DNA of 64,000 nucleotides from Methylotuvimicrobium sp018830325 (lineage in GTDB: Bacteria; Pseudomonadota; Gammaproteobacteria; Methylococcales; Methylomonadaceae). The notes beneath the pieces were generated by a model that saw nothing but the letters and a program-made list of their open reading frames with translations, did no database searches and was not told the DNA's origin. Both the position numbers and the translations under genes were made by a program. Where the stretch lies: contig NZ_CP173170.1 in the NCBI RefSeq assembly GCF_044788715.1, forward strand, positions 5,022,001-5,086,000. The letters run 5' to 3'. Of the stretch, positions 35,346-44,358 are shown piece after piece. Within the stretch, counting starts at the first letter, position 1, and the number at the start of each line of letters is the position of its first letter.

Positions 35346-35677
35346 GCGAACCGCTTTAATTGAGTTGTTTGGATTCGGTTCCTAACTCGTCAAACGATCG
35401 AGCAAGATTTTGATGTTTTATGTAATCATTCGATAGTATCTCATAATCACCCACATACCCATATTGGTTCTTCGTGATTCGAAATAGCAACCGATCAATC
35501 ATACCGGCCTGCGTCAACATAAAGTTATCTAGCAAGCCGGTAATCTCTCTAGAGGTATTAAATGCCGGGTAATTATTTCATCCGTGTCGATGAAACAGTT
35601 GTCTCAAACATTCTGTATTTATCCGGCAGGCAAACATCGATTGTTTACTCTTTATCATCCGCTAGCGCTCTTCGATT
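35346..35677. other. Gene-free stretch downstream of the anchor-repeat gene
   Basis: About 330 bp between the degenerate repeat and the stop codon of the membrane-anchored repeat protein. No credible gene or clear terminator was found. A 71-codon frame on the plus strand near 35562 only mirrors the repeats of the gene on the other strand. Confidence 0.45.
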
Positions 35678-36352
35678 TCAGCCCTTAGTACGAAGATATT
35701 TTGACACGCCGGTTTCCGATTCCAGTTCTTTCTTTTCCAAATATTTATCGACGCCAGTAGCCCCAACTTTTTCTTGAACCGAAGCCGCTTGTTTTTCCAA
35801 ATATTTAGCGACGCCAGTTACAGCAGAACCTTCAAGTTTGCTCAGGTATCTTGCAACACCGGTTGTTCCACTGTTATCTTGATAATAAGCTGAAGAGCTA
35901 GCACTTGACTTGGCAACGCCCGAGCTTCTTCTAAATACAACAAAACCGATAGCCGCCAATACTGCGACTAAAATCACTAACGTATTATCGGATTTCGCTT
36001 CTTGAGTTGTCGATTCGGCGCTCGCGACTTCAGCACTTGAGCTCGCCGCAGAAGAGGAGCTTGATTTTGCAATTGGAGCCGCTACTTTTGGCGTTGTATG
36101 CTTATACTCACTATCTTGATAAACCACTTTCGGTTCGAAATTGGTTGCCGGATAACGTGGGTCGGACTCTGTCTTTTTGGCAACGGCTTCTGCCTTGGCA
36201 GGCTGTTTCGCAGTATTGGCGATATAGTCGGCATCCTGATATTGGACCTGTGGTTTAAAATCAGATGCCGGATATTTATCTTCAGCACCTGCTATCGGGC
36301 TGGATAATAGCAAGGATGCCAATGCACCCATGGTAATAGTATTCACTTTCAC
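35678..36352 (-). CDS. Membrane-anchored protein with four cytoplasmic TGVxKYLxK motifs
   Basis: I do not recognise a named family. The 224 residues show a signal peptide (1-23, ending AGA), two copies of a periplasmic motif (YPASDFKPQVQYQDADY at 27-43, YPATNFEPKVVYQDSEY at 68-84), a Ser/Ala-rich linker (97-122) and one membrane helix (124-140) followed by RR. A tail carries four motifs: TGVARYLSK (164), TGVAKYLEK (179), TGVDKYLEK (199) and TGVSKYLRT (214). The topology is inferred from the signal peptide and positive-inside rule: N-terminal part periplasmic, motif tail cytoplasmic. The gene starts 101 bp downstream of tkt copy A. The motif is shared with the soluble protein at 40126. A docking role is inference. 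Confidence 0.85.
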   Translation of the reverse strand: MKVNTITMGALASLLLSSPIAGAEDKYPASDFKPQVQYQDADYIANTAKQPAKAEAVAKKTESDPRYPATNFEPKVVYQDSEYKHTTPKVAAPIAKSSSSSAASSSAEVASAESTTQEAKSDNTLVILVAVLAAIGFVVFRRSSGVAKSSASSSAYYQDNSGTTGVARYLSKLEGSAVTGVAKYLEKQAASVQEKVGATGVDKYLEKKELESETGVSKYLRTKG

Positions 36353-36453
36353 GTTGTTCCCCTTTCTGCTGTAGGAAGCGGAAAAGCCATTCGATATTAA
36401 CGCATTTCCGAATGACTTTTCGCTCTGTGTATGTTAATTGTTAAAGTTAATAA

Positions 36454-38466
36454 TTAAAGCAGAGCTTCGACGTGTTTGACGACATTGTCAACGGTGAAGC
36501 CGAACTCTTTGAACAGCGCGCCGGCCGGTGCCGATTCGCCGAAACGATCCATTCCGATGACGCAACCTTGTGTGCCCGCGTATTTCCACCAGCTGTCGGT
36601 CACGCCCGCTTCAATTACGACGCGTTTTGTCACCGATGACGGCAGCACCGATTCACGGTAGGCTTCGTCTTGCGCATCAAATACGTTGGTCGATGGCATC
36701 GAGACGACACGTACTTTTTTGCCTTTGCCGCTCAACTCGTCCGCCGCTTTCACCGCCAATTCAACTTCCGAGCCCGTCGCAATCAGGATCACGTCCGGCT
36801 GACCTTCGCTGTCTTTCAGGATGTAGCCGCCTTTACCGATGGCTTCGATTTGTGCCGACGTCCGCGCAATGTGCGCTAGATTTTGCCGTGAGAAAATCAG
36901 ACAGCTCGGTCCATCGTTTCGTTCAATCGCCGCTTTCCACGACACCGCCGATTCCACGGCATCGCACGGACGCCAGACTTGCATGTTCGGAATCATCCGC
37001 AAGGTCGCGGTTTGTTCGATCGGTTGGTGGGTCGGGCCGTCTTCGCCGAGTCCGATCGAGTCGTGCGTGTATACGAAGATGGTCGGGATTTTCATCAACG
37101 ACGCCATCCGCAAGGCATTCCGCGCATATTCGGAGAACATCAGGAAGGTCGCGCCGTACGGTTTGAGCCCACCATGCAGGGTGATGCCGTTCATGATCGC
37201 CGACATGCCGAATTCACGGACGCCGTAGTAGACGTAGTTGCCGTCATGTCCCGGGGCGTTGACGTCTTTGCAACCCGACCACAGGGTCAAGTTGGAGCCT
37301 GCCAAGTCCGCCGAGCCGCCCATCAGTTCGGGCAGTAACGGTCCAAATCCGTTCAGGGTGTTTTGCGAGGCTTTGCGGCTAGCGATGGTTTCGCCTTTCG
37401 CGTCGACCGCGGCAATGAAGGCGTTCGCTTTTTCCGACCAGTCGCTCGGTAGTTGTCCGTTCATGCGACGTTCGAATTCGGCCGCCAGTTCTGGATGCGC
37501 GGCTTGGTATTTCGCGAATTTGTCGTTCCAGTCCGCTTCTTGACGCGCGCCTTTGTCTTTCGCATCCCAACCCGCGTAAATGTCCGCCGGGATTTCGAAA
37601 GGTGCATGCGGCCAACCGATGCGTTCGCGAGTTGCCATGATTTCGGCTTCGCCTAATGCCGCTCCATGACATTCTTCTTTGCCTTCTTTGTTCGGCGAGC
37701 CCCAGCCAATGATGGTTTGGCAGCAGATCAATGTCGGCCGGTCGGTGACGCTACGCGCTTCTTCCAAGGCTTTTTTCACGGCTTCCGGATTATGACCGTC
37801 TACTTTCGGGATGACGTGCCAACCGTAAGCTTCGAAGCGTTTCGGCGTGTCGTCCAGGAACCAGCCCGGCGTGTCGCCGTGACCGCGGACTTCGCCGTCG
37901 ATCGAGATGTTGTTGTCGTCGTAGACGGCAATCAGTTTGCCCAGTTTCATTGAGCCGGCCAATGAGCAGGCTTCATGCGAGATGCCTTCCATTAAACAGC
38001 CGTCGCCCAGGAAGGCGTAGGTGTAATGGTCGACGATTTCGTGCCCAGGACGGTTAAATTGACCCGCTAGTGCGCGTTCGGCTATCGCAAAGCCCACGGC
38101 ATTGGTGACGCCTTGACCTAATGGTCCGGTCGTCGTTTCGACGCCCGGCGCATAGCCGTATTCCGGATGACCCGGGGTTTTTGAATGCAGTTGACGGAAT
38201 TGTTTCAGTTCGTCGATCGGCAGCTGGTAACCGGTCAGATGCAGTAACGAGTACAGCAGCATCGAGCCGTGTCCGTTGGATAGTACAAAACGGTCTCGAT
38301 TGGCCCAGTTCGGGTTAGTCGGGTTATGCTGCAGAAAGTCGTTCCATAACACCTCGGCGATATCCGCCATCCCCATCGGTGCGCCCGGGTGTCCGGAGTT
38401 GGCTTTTTGGACGGCATCCATGCTCAAAGCGCGTATGGCGTTCGCTAAGTCTCGGCGCGAAGGCAT
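36454..38466 (-). CDS. tkt: Transketolase, copy A
   Basis: The 670-residue transketolase uses thiamine diphosphate to move two-carbon units and regenerates ribulose-5-phosphate in the RuMP cycle. Features include SGHPGAPMGMADIAEVLW, the ThDP site GDGCLMEGISHEA with DDNNISIDG, and the pyrimidine domain THDSIGLGEDGPTHQP. I use the ATG at 38466 with AAAGGAG upstream, not the TTG six codons earlier. The protein is identical to copy B. The last codon differs in DNA (CTT here, CTA in B) and the stops differ (TAA, TGA): the duplicated DNA ends there. It is third in hps-hpi-tkt, with about 170 bp between hpi and tkt. Confidence 0.97.
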   Translation of the reverse strand: MPSRRDLANAIRALSMDAVQKANSGHPGAPMGMADIAEVLWNDFLQHNPTNPNWANRDRFVLSNGHGSMLLYSLLHLTGYQLPIDELKQFRQLHSKTPGHPEYGYAPGVETTTGPLGQGVTNAVGFAIAERALAGQFNRPGHEIVDHYTYAFLGDGCLMEGISHEACSLAGSMKLGKLIAVYDDNNISIDGEVRGHGDTPGWFLDDTPKRFEAYGWHVIPKVDGHNPEAVKKALEEARSVTDRPTLICCQTIIGWGSPNKEGKEECHGAALGEAEIMATRERIGWPHAPFEIPADIYAGWDAKDKGARQEADWNDKFAKYQAAHPELAAEFERRMNGQLPSDWSEKANAFIAAVDAKGETIASRKASQNTLNGFGPLLPELMGGSADLAGSNLTLWSGCKDVNAPGHDGNYVYYGVREFGMSAIMNGITLHGGLKPYGATFLMFSEYARNALRMASLMKIPTIFVYTHDSIGLGEDGPTHQPIEQTATLRMIPNMQVWRPCDAVESAVSWKAAIERNDGPSCLIFSRQNLAHIARTSAQIEAIGKGGYILKDSEGQPDVILIATGSEVELAVKAADELSGKGKKVRVVSMPSTNVFDAQDEAYRESVLPSSVTKRVVIEAGVTDSWWKYAGTQGCVIGMDRFGESAPAGALFKEFGFTVDNVVKHVEALL

Positions 38467-38636
38467 ATTCTTCTCCTTTGTCAATTCGGTAAGTTACAAC
38501 GGTGACTCGTTTCGGTAAAGCCTTGCGGCTCGGTCACTTCTTTTGTTGTGTTGGAATTCGGTTGGAACGAGTGACAGGTCGCCACTCGTTCGGTTCGGCT
38601 TTCGGTTTGTTCCGGCGCGGATCGCTCCGCCTCGGA

Positions 38637-39170
38637 TCATTCCAGGTTCGCGTGCCGCGATCTCATTTCTTCTTCCGGAATGCCTTTCTCATGAATGATA
38701 TGTGAGATGATCGCTTCCAGGAAGAACAGCGTTGATAGTTCGAACACGGTGCCCATCGGCATGCCTTTCACTTTGCCATACAGCTCCGATGTCCCAACTT
38801 GGAACACCGCATCCGCAAGGTCGCCTATCGTCGAATCGCTTTTCGCCGAGATCAACAGGATTTTAGCGCCGATTTCTTTCGCTTTCTTGGTGAACGCGAT
38901 CAATTGTTCGGTTTCGCCAGAGCCTGAAATAATGACCAGCAGGTCCCCCGCCTTGATGCTCGGCGTGACGATTTCGCCAACCACGCTGACATCGTAGCCG
39001 CTATGCATCAAGCGCATCGCAAAAAACCGACCGATCAAGCCCGACCGACCCGCGCCCGATACGAACACGCGTTTCGCTTGGTCGAGTAGGGTGGTCAGTT
39101 TTTGATCATAGCTGTCGTCGGTCGCCGCCAGAATGCCGGATATTTTGTCAATGATCAGTTGCTGATGCAT
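38637..39170 (-). CDS. hpi: 6-phospho-3-hexuloisomerase, copy A
   Basis: The 177-residue isomerase converts hexulose-6-phosphate to fructose-6-phosphate, the second step of formaldehyde fixation. It is a SIS-domain protein: VFVSGAGRSGLIGRFFAMRL binds the sugar phosphate and VIISGSGETEQLIAF follows; the catalytic His/Glu lies in the second half. The length matches PHI (about 180). The gene begins 3 bp after the hps stop and is surely cotranscribed. The protein is identical to copy B. Confidence 0.96.
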   Translation of the reverse strand: MHQQLIIDKISGILAATDDSYDQKLTTLLDQAKRVFVSGAGRSGLIGRFFAMRLMHSGYDVSVVGEIVTPSIKAGDLLVIISGSGETEQLIAFTKKAKEIGAKILLISAKSDSTIGDLADAVFQVGTSELYGKVKGMPMGTVFELSTLFFLEAIISHIIHEKGIPEEEMRSRHANLE

Positions 39171-39173
39171 GAC

Positions 39174-39821
39174 TTATGCACTCGCTGCATCAACCAGTTG
39201 GCGGATTTCGCGTGCCGCTTCCGCCGGGGATGGCGCGCCATAAATCGCCGCACCGACCACGATGATGCTCGCGCCGCTGGCAACCACTTGTTGTACAGTC
39301 GCTTGTTTGATACCGCCGGCTACCGATACGCGTACGTTCAGGCCCAGATCGGCAATCGCTTGCAGGTCGGCAAATGGCGTTTGGCCCGCTGCTTGTGCGT
39401 CCAAGCCCGTGTGTACACCGACGATTTGTGCGCCCAGTTTCGCAGATTCGCGTGCGCATTCAACTTTGTCAGGCACGTTGATCAGGTCGACTTGCACTTC
39501 GGCATTGTGCGCGCGTGCCGCTTTGATCACACCACCGATAGTGGCCAGACCCGATACGCCCAACACGGTGCAGATGTCCGCGCCCGCTGCGTAGAATGGC
39601 GCCGCTTCGTATTCGCCGGCATCCATCGTTTTCAGGTCAACCAACAACAGTTGGTCTGGGAAACGTTGTCTCAGTTCTTTCACTAAGCCAACCCCGTTGT
39701 ATTTGATGCATGGGGTGCCAATCTCAAAAATATCTACGTACGGTGCCACTTGCTCGGCAAGCGCAACGGTTTGATCGAAATCCAATGAGTCCAACGCCAT
39801 TTGTATTAATGGTCTTGCCAT
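39174..39821 (-). CDS. hps: 3-hexulose-6-phosphate synthase, copy A
   Basis: The 215-residue aldolase condenses formaldehyde with ribulose-5-phosphate. It belongs to the orotidine-5-phosphate decarboxylase superfamily, visible as LLVDLKTMDAGEYEA (metal and catalytic residues in D-x-K-x-x-D form), VQVDLINVPD, VGVHTGLDAQA, VSVAGGIKQ and IIVVGAAIYGA at the phosphate site. It is the first gene of the unit, with a likely promoter at 39876-39905. The two silent differences from copy B are both inside this gene. It is a marker of RuMP methylotrophs. Confidence 0.97.
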   Translation of the reverse strand: MARPLIQMALDSLDFDQTVALAEQVAPYVDIFEIGTPCIKYNGVGLVKELRQRFPDQLLLVDLKTMDAGEYEAAPFYAAGADICTVLGVSGLATIGGVIKAARAHNAEVQVDLINVPDKVECARESAKLGAQIVGVHTGLDAQAAGQTPFADLQAIADLGLNVRVSVAGGIKQATVQQVVASGASIIVVGAAIYGAPSPAEAAREIRQLVDAASA

Positions 39822-39875
39822 GTTTCTTCTCCGATAGGTTATTATTTTTTGTTACATATTCGTTATGCGGAGGTA

Positions 39876-39905
39876 ACTGTAAAGTAGAAAGGACTGAAAT
39901 GTCAA
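39876..39905 (-). promoter_or_regulatory. Predicted sigma-70 promoter of hps copy A
   Basis: On the minus strand TTGACA (39905-39900) is followed after 18 bp by TACAGT (39881-39876), about 55 bp upstream of the hps start. It lies outside the duplicated unit, and no equal box is present upstream of copy B. The rest of 39838-40125 has no gene. Confidence 0.5.
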
Positions 39906-40125
39906 TGCCCAATACCTTTTAGAGACTTTGGGCCGAAAAAGCGAGAAGCAGCGCTTAAATGCTTGGAACGAGCCAATTCTATTTAGCGCTGTTAGGGTTC
40001 GCAAGATTTGGCTTGCGGCTAGAGAAGAAGTTTAGCCGATTATTCGGCCTCGAGGGCCGGACTATGCTCTTTCGAACTAACCCGACCACCCGTATACGAT
40101 TGATATCAATGCATTTTTAGAAATA

Positions 40126-41481
40126 TTAACCGGCATTCCTTAAATATTTTTCGACACCGGTTAGCTCGATGGCGGGCTCGGCGACGGTTGGCGTTACGAT
40201 TTGCTTGATCATATATCTTGCAACACCGGTTATGTTACGCACTTTATTATCAGTTAAGGCGTGTTTTTTCACATATTTGGACACACCGGAAACTTTTACC
40301 GTTTCTTTACGAGATAACAAAGATTTAGCAAGATATTTATCTACGCTGGTCGTCGCCGGCGCTTTCAATGCTGCCAACTCTCTTTTTGTTATATATTTTT
40401 CAACCTTGGTCACTTTAGGCGCATTCAACGAAGCCAAATATTGTTTTACGAGATATCTGGCAACACCGGTTTTAACCGGCTCACCATGTTCCTTGGCTAA
40501 TTTTTTAGCGGCATATTTTGCCACGCCGGTAACCGGCGGTTGCAGGCTAATTAAAATACTCCGTCTAGCGACGTATTTATCTACACCAGTTCCGTCCATT
40601 TCTCTGATAGCCGCTAATTTACTTTCAATCGACTCCTCTGCCGTTTCAGTCGCAGTAGATTCAGCTGCTTTTTTTTCCGCTGCTAATCGAGCTTCTTCAA
40701 TATATCTTGCGACAATTTTTTCCGCTTCCAGTTTTTTCTCTGCTTTGTTCTGTTCATCAATGAACTTTTCAACGCCGGTTAACTGCGCGGATTTTTTTGC
40801 CAACTCTACTTGCTTGGTGAGGTATTTTGCGACACTGGTCAGTGCCGGTATTTGACGAGCAGCTTGTTCTTGCTGCGTCATATATTTAGAAACTTTAGTT
40901 GTTTGCGGCAAGTGACTTGCTTCAACTTGCTGGCGCAATAAATATTTGGCGACTCCTGTTGCCGGCGCCTCTGCATTTTCCATAAAACCTTGCTTAGCGA
41001 CATATTTTTCGACGCCGGTTCTAACCGGCACCTTTTTTTCTTCAAACCCTTGTTTAGTTAGGTATTTTGCCACCCCTGTTACAACTTCCCGGGGTTTATC
41101 CAGTATCTCATGCCTCATTTGGTACTTAGCCACGCCGGTAACTGCCGGCTCAACCTTGGCACGTTCGTTCATTTTCGTTAAATATCGAGATACTCCGGAT
41201 TCGATTTCTTCAGGCAATGTCTCCGGCTCTAATTTCTCGACAACAATTTCTTGAGGTTCATCAGCTTCCGGTTTTACATCGTACTTTTCAAGATATTTTG
41301 CAACACCCGTTACAGAAACCGTTTTTTCCGGAGTAATTTTATTCAAATATCGCTCTACTCCAGTCGGCCCTTCGGAATTTCTGTCAGACACTACAACATC
41401 GCTACTCAGCTCGACCGAGTCGTCGGAAGAAGAGGTCGGCAGTATCCCTAATAAACTATTTAGCCAATTATTATTTTTCAT
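40126..41481 (-). CDS. Soluble protein with about 19 TGVxKYLxK motifs
   Basis: I know no named family for this 451-residue protein. About 18 copies of [TS]-[GSK]-V-x-[KR]-[YF]-x-x-[KR], plus one worn copy (KIVARYIEE), run from residue 40 to the end, spaced 18-30 residues apart. Examples are TGVERYLNK, TGVAKYLEK, SGVSRYLTK, TKVSKYMTQ and TGVDKYVAR. Linkers are charged and variable, with one long Ala/Glu-rich linker in the middle. It has no signal peptide and no membrane helix. The start is uncertain: ATG at 41481 or 41496, neither with a strong ribosome site. It follows tkt copy B by about 150 bp, as the anchored relative follows copy A. A scaffold role is inference. Confidence 0.85.
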   Translation of the reverse strand: MKNNNWLNSLLGILPTSSSDDSVELSSDVVVSDRNSEGPTGVERYLNKITPEKTVSVTGVAKYLEKYDVKPEADEPQEIVVEKLEPETLPEEIESGVSRYLTKMNERAKVEPAVTGVAKYQMRHEILDKPREVVTGVAKYLTKQGFEEKKVPVRTGVEKYVAKQGFMENAEAPATGVAKYLLRQQVEASHLPQTTKVSKYMTQQEQAARQIPALTSVAKYLTKQVELAKKSAQLTGVEKFIDEQNKAEKKLEAEKIVARYIEEARLAAEKKAAESTATETAEESIESKLAAIREMDGTGVDKYVARRSILISLQPPVTGVAKYAAKKLAKEHGEPVKTGVARYLVKQYLASLNAPKVTKVEKYITKRELAALKAPATTSVDKYLAKSLLSRKETVKVSGVSKYVKKHALTDNKVRNITGVARYMIKQIVTPTVAEPAIELTGVEKYLRNAG

Positions 41482-41638
41482 TTGTGGACACCACATCAAT
41501 ACGTTGTTTTTAAGAAGCTGTACAGCAAAACCCGCCGACGAAACCTAATCGGTTCGCGGCTACCGAGAGATTAAATAAACTCATAGCGCCGCAAACCATT
41601 TTGTTATCCAGACTCTGCAGATACTAGCTAGGGATGGA

Positions 41639-43651
41639 TCATAGCAGAGCTTCGACGTGTTTGACGACATTGTCAACGGTGAAGCCGAACTCTTTGAACA
41701 GCGCGCCGGCCGGTGCCGATTCGCCGAAACGATCCATTCCGATGACGCAACCTTGTGTGCCCGCGTATTTCCACCAGCTGTCGGTCACGCCCGCTTCAAT
41801 TACGACGCGTTTTGTCACCGATGACGGCAGCACCGATTCACGGTAGGCTTCGTCTTGCGCATCAAATACGTTGGTCGATGGCATCGAGACGACACGTACT
41901 TTTTTGCCTTTGCCGCTCAACTCGTCCGCCGCTTTCACCGCCAATTCAACTTCCGAGCCCGTCGCAATCAGGATCACGTCCGGCTGACCTTCGCTGTCTT
42001 TCAGGATGTAGCCGCCTTTACCGATGGCTTCGATTTGTGCCGACGTCCGCGCAATGTGCGCTAGATTTTGCCGTGAGAAAATCAGACAGCTCGGTCCATC
42101 GTTTCGTTCAATCGCCGCTTTCCACGACACCGCCGATTCCACGGCATCGCACGGACGCCAGACTTGCATGTTCGGAATCATCCGCAAGGTCGCGGTTTGT
42201 TCGATCGGTTGGTGGGTCGGGCCGTCTTCGCCGAGTCCGATCGAGTCGTGCGTGTATACGAAGATGGTCGGGATTTTCATCAACGACGCCATCCGCAAGG
42301 CATTCCGCGCATATTCGGAGAACATCAGGAAGGTCGCGCCGTACGGTTTGAGCCCACCATGCAGGGTGATGCCGTTCATGATCGCCGACATGCCGAATTC
42401 ACGGACGCCGTAGTAGACGTAGTTGCCGTCATGTCCCGGGGCGTTGACGTCTTTGCAACCCGACCACAGGGTCAAGTTGGAGCCTGCCAAGTCCGCCGAG
42501 CCGCCCATCAGTTCGGGCAGTAACGGTCCAAATCCGTTCAGGGTGTTTTGCGAGGCTTTGCGGCTAGCGATGGTTTCGCCTTTCGCGTCGACCGCGGCAA
42601 TGAAGGCGTTCGCTTTTTCCGACCAGTCGCTCGGTAGTTGTCCGTTCATGCGACGTTCGAATTCGGCCGCCAGTTCTGGATGCGCGGCTTGGTATTTCGC
42701 GAATTTGTCGTTCCAGTCCGCTTCTTGACGCGCGCCTTTGTCTTTCGCATCCCAACCCGCGTAAATGTCCGCCGGGATTTCGAAAGGTGCATGCGGCCAA
42801 CCGATGCGTTCGCGAGTTGCCATGATTTCGGCTTCGCCTAATGCCGCTCCATGACATTCTTCTTTGCCTTCTTTGTTCGGCGAGCCCCAGCCAATGATGG
42901 TTTGGCAGCAGATCAATGTCGGCCGGTCGGTGACGCTACGCGCTTCTTCCAAGGCTTTTTTCACGGCTTCCGGATTATGACCGTCTACTTTCGGGATGAC
43001 GTGCCAACCGTAAGCTTCGAAGCGTTTCGGCGTGTCGTCCAGGAACCAGCCCGGCGTGTCGCCGTGACCGCGGACTTCGCCGTCGATCGAGATGTTGTTG
43101 TCGTCGTAGACGGCAATCAGTTTGCCCAGTTTCATTGAGCCGGCCAATGAGCAGGCTTCATGCGAGATGCCTTCCATTAAACAGCCGTCGCCCAGGAAGG
43201 CGTAGGTGTAATGGTCGACGATTTCGTGCCCAGGACGGTTAAATTGACCCGCTAGTGCGCGTTCGGCTATCGCAAAGCCCACGGCATTGGTGACGCCTTG
43301 ACCTAATGGTCCGGTCGTCGTTTCGACGCCCGGCGCATAGCCGTATTCCGGATGACCCGGGGTTTTTGAATGCAGTTGACGGAATTGTTTCAGTTCGTCG
43401 ATCGGCAGCTGGTAACCGGTCAGATGCAGTAACGAGTACAGCAGCATCGAGCCGTGTCCGTTGGATAGTACAAAACGGTCTCGATTGGCCCAGTTCGGGT
43501 TAGTCGGGTTATGCTGCAGAAAGTCGTTCCATAACACCTCGGCGATATCCGCCATCCCCATCGGTGCGCCCGGGTGTCCGGAGTTGGCTTTTTGGACGGC
43601 ATCCATGCTCAAAGCGCGTATGGCGTTCGCTAAGTCTCGGCGCGAAGGCAT
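41639..43651 (-). CDS. tkt: Transketolase, copy B
   Basis: The 670-residue sequence is identical to copy A; see the motifs there. The stop is TGA rather than TAA and the final Leu codon is CTA, because the duplication ends two bases into that codon. The same ATG with AAAGGAG is used at 43651. Downstream, the soluble motif protein takes the place that the anchored motif protein has after copy A. Confidence 0.97.
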   Translation of the reverse strand: MPSRRDLANAIRALSMDAVQKANSGHPGAPMGMADIAEVLWNDFLQHNPTNPNWANRDRFVLSNGHGSMLLYSLLHLTGYQLPIDELKQFRQLHSKTPGHPEYGYAPGVETTTGPLGQGVTNAVGFAIAERALAGQFNRPGHEIVDHYTYAFLGDGCLMEGISHEACSLAGSMKLGKLIAVYDDNNISIDGEVRGHGDTPGWFLDDTPKRFEAYGWHVIPKVDGHNPEAVKKALEEARSVTDRPTLICCQTIIGWGSPNKEGKEECHGAALGEAEIMATRERIGWPHAPFEIPADIYAGWDAKDKGARQEADWNDKFAKYQAAHPELAAEFERRMNGQLPSDWSEKANAFIAAVDAKGETIASRKASQNTLNGFGPLLPELMGGSADLAGSNLTLWSGCKDVNAPGHDGNYVYYGVREFGMSAIMNGITLHGGLKPYGATFLMFSEYARNALRMASLMKIPTIFVYTHDSIGLGEDGPTHQPIEQTATLRMIPNMQVWRPCDAVESAVSWKAAIERNDGPSCLIFSRQNLAHIARTSAQIEAIGKGGYILKDSEGQPDVILIATGSEVELAVKAADELSGKGKKVRVVSMPSTNVFDAQDEAYRESVLPSSVTKRVVIEAGVTDSWWKYAGTQGCVIGMDRFGESAPAGALFKEFGFTVDNVVKHVEALL

Positions 43652-43821
43652 ATTCTTCTCCTTTGTCAATTCGGTAAGTTACAACGGTGACTCGTTTCGG
43701 TAAAGCCTTGCGGCTCGGTCACTTCTTTTGTTGTGTTGGAATTCGGTTGGAACGAGTGACAGGTCGCCACTCGTTCGGTTCGGCTTTCGGTTTGTTCCGG
43801 CGCGGATCGCTCCGCCTCGGA

Positions 43822-44355
43822 TCATTCCAGGTTCGCGTGCCGCGATCTCATTTCTTCTTCCGGAATGCCTTTCTCATGAATGATATGTGAGATGATCGCT
43901 TCCAGGAAGAACAGCGTTGATAGTTCGAACACGGTGCCCATCGGCATGCCTTTCACTTTGCCATACAGCTCCGATGTCCCAACTTGGAACACCGCATCCG
44001 CAAGGTCGCCTATCGTCGAATCGCTTTTCGCCGAGATCAACAGGATTTTAGCGCCGATTTCTTTCGCTTTCTTGGTGAACGCGATCAATTGTTCGGTTTC
44101 GCCAGAGCCTGAAATAATGACCAGCAGGTCCCCCGCCTTGATGCTCGGCGTGACGATTTCGCCAACCACGCTGACATCGTAGCCGCTATGCATCAAGCGC
44201 ATCGCAAAAAACCGACCGATCAAGCCCGACCGACCCGCGCCCGATACGAACACGCGTTTCGCTTGGTCGAGTAGGGTGGTCAGTTTTTGATCATAGCTGT
44301 CGTCGGTCGCCGCCAGAATGCCGGATATTTTGTCAATGATCAGTTGCTGATGCAT
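43822..44355 (-). CDS. hpi: 6-phospho-3-hexuloisomerase, copy B
   Basis: The 177 residues are identical to copy A, with the SIS motifs VSGAGRSGLIGR and ISGSGETEQL. It lies 3 bp after hps copy B. The 170-bp hpi-tkt spacer, which has a GC-rich hairpin-like GGCGCGGATCGCTCCGCC, is also identical in both units although it is non-coding, which points to recent copying or conversion rather than selection on protein. Confidence 0.96.
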   Translation of the reverse strand: MHQQLIIDKISGILAATDDSYDQKLTTLLDQAKRVFVSGAGRSGLIGRFFAMRLMHSGYDVSVVGEIVTPSIKAGDLLVIISGSGETEQLIAFTKKAKEIGAKILLISAKSDSTIGDLADAVFQVGTSELYGKVKGMPMGTVFELSTLFFLEAIISHIIHEKGIPEEEMRSRHANLE

Positions 44356-44358
44356 GAC

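Larger units (their letters stand above)
36458..39837. repeat. Direct duplication of hps-hpi-tkt, unit A (3,380 bp)
   Basis: The unit matches 41643-45022 with a constant offset of 5,185 bp. I found two differences (39669 T against 44854 C; 39738 G against 44923 A), both silent in hps. Matching begins two bases into the last tkt codon and stops 16 bp upstream of the hps start codon, after CCGATAG. Flanks on both sides are unrelated. Confidence 0.95.

Noticed and set aside
35562..35777. 71-codon plus-strand frame at the end of the anchored motif gene
   Set aside because: Its second half is the complement of the motif repeats; no independent support.
36570..37166. Long reading frames antisense to tkt (also 41755-42351)
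   Set aside because: They arise from the GC-rich codon pattern of the transketolase gene on the other strand and are the same in both copies only because the DNA is duplicated.
39102..39686. 194-codon plus-strand frame across hpi and hps
   Set aside because: Antisense to two well-identified enzymes; low-complexity Arg/Cys-rich product.
40169..40855. 228-codon plus-strand frame with hydrophobic repeats
   Set aside because: It is the complement of the TGVxKYL repeats, whose regular spacing keeps the other strand open.
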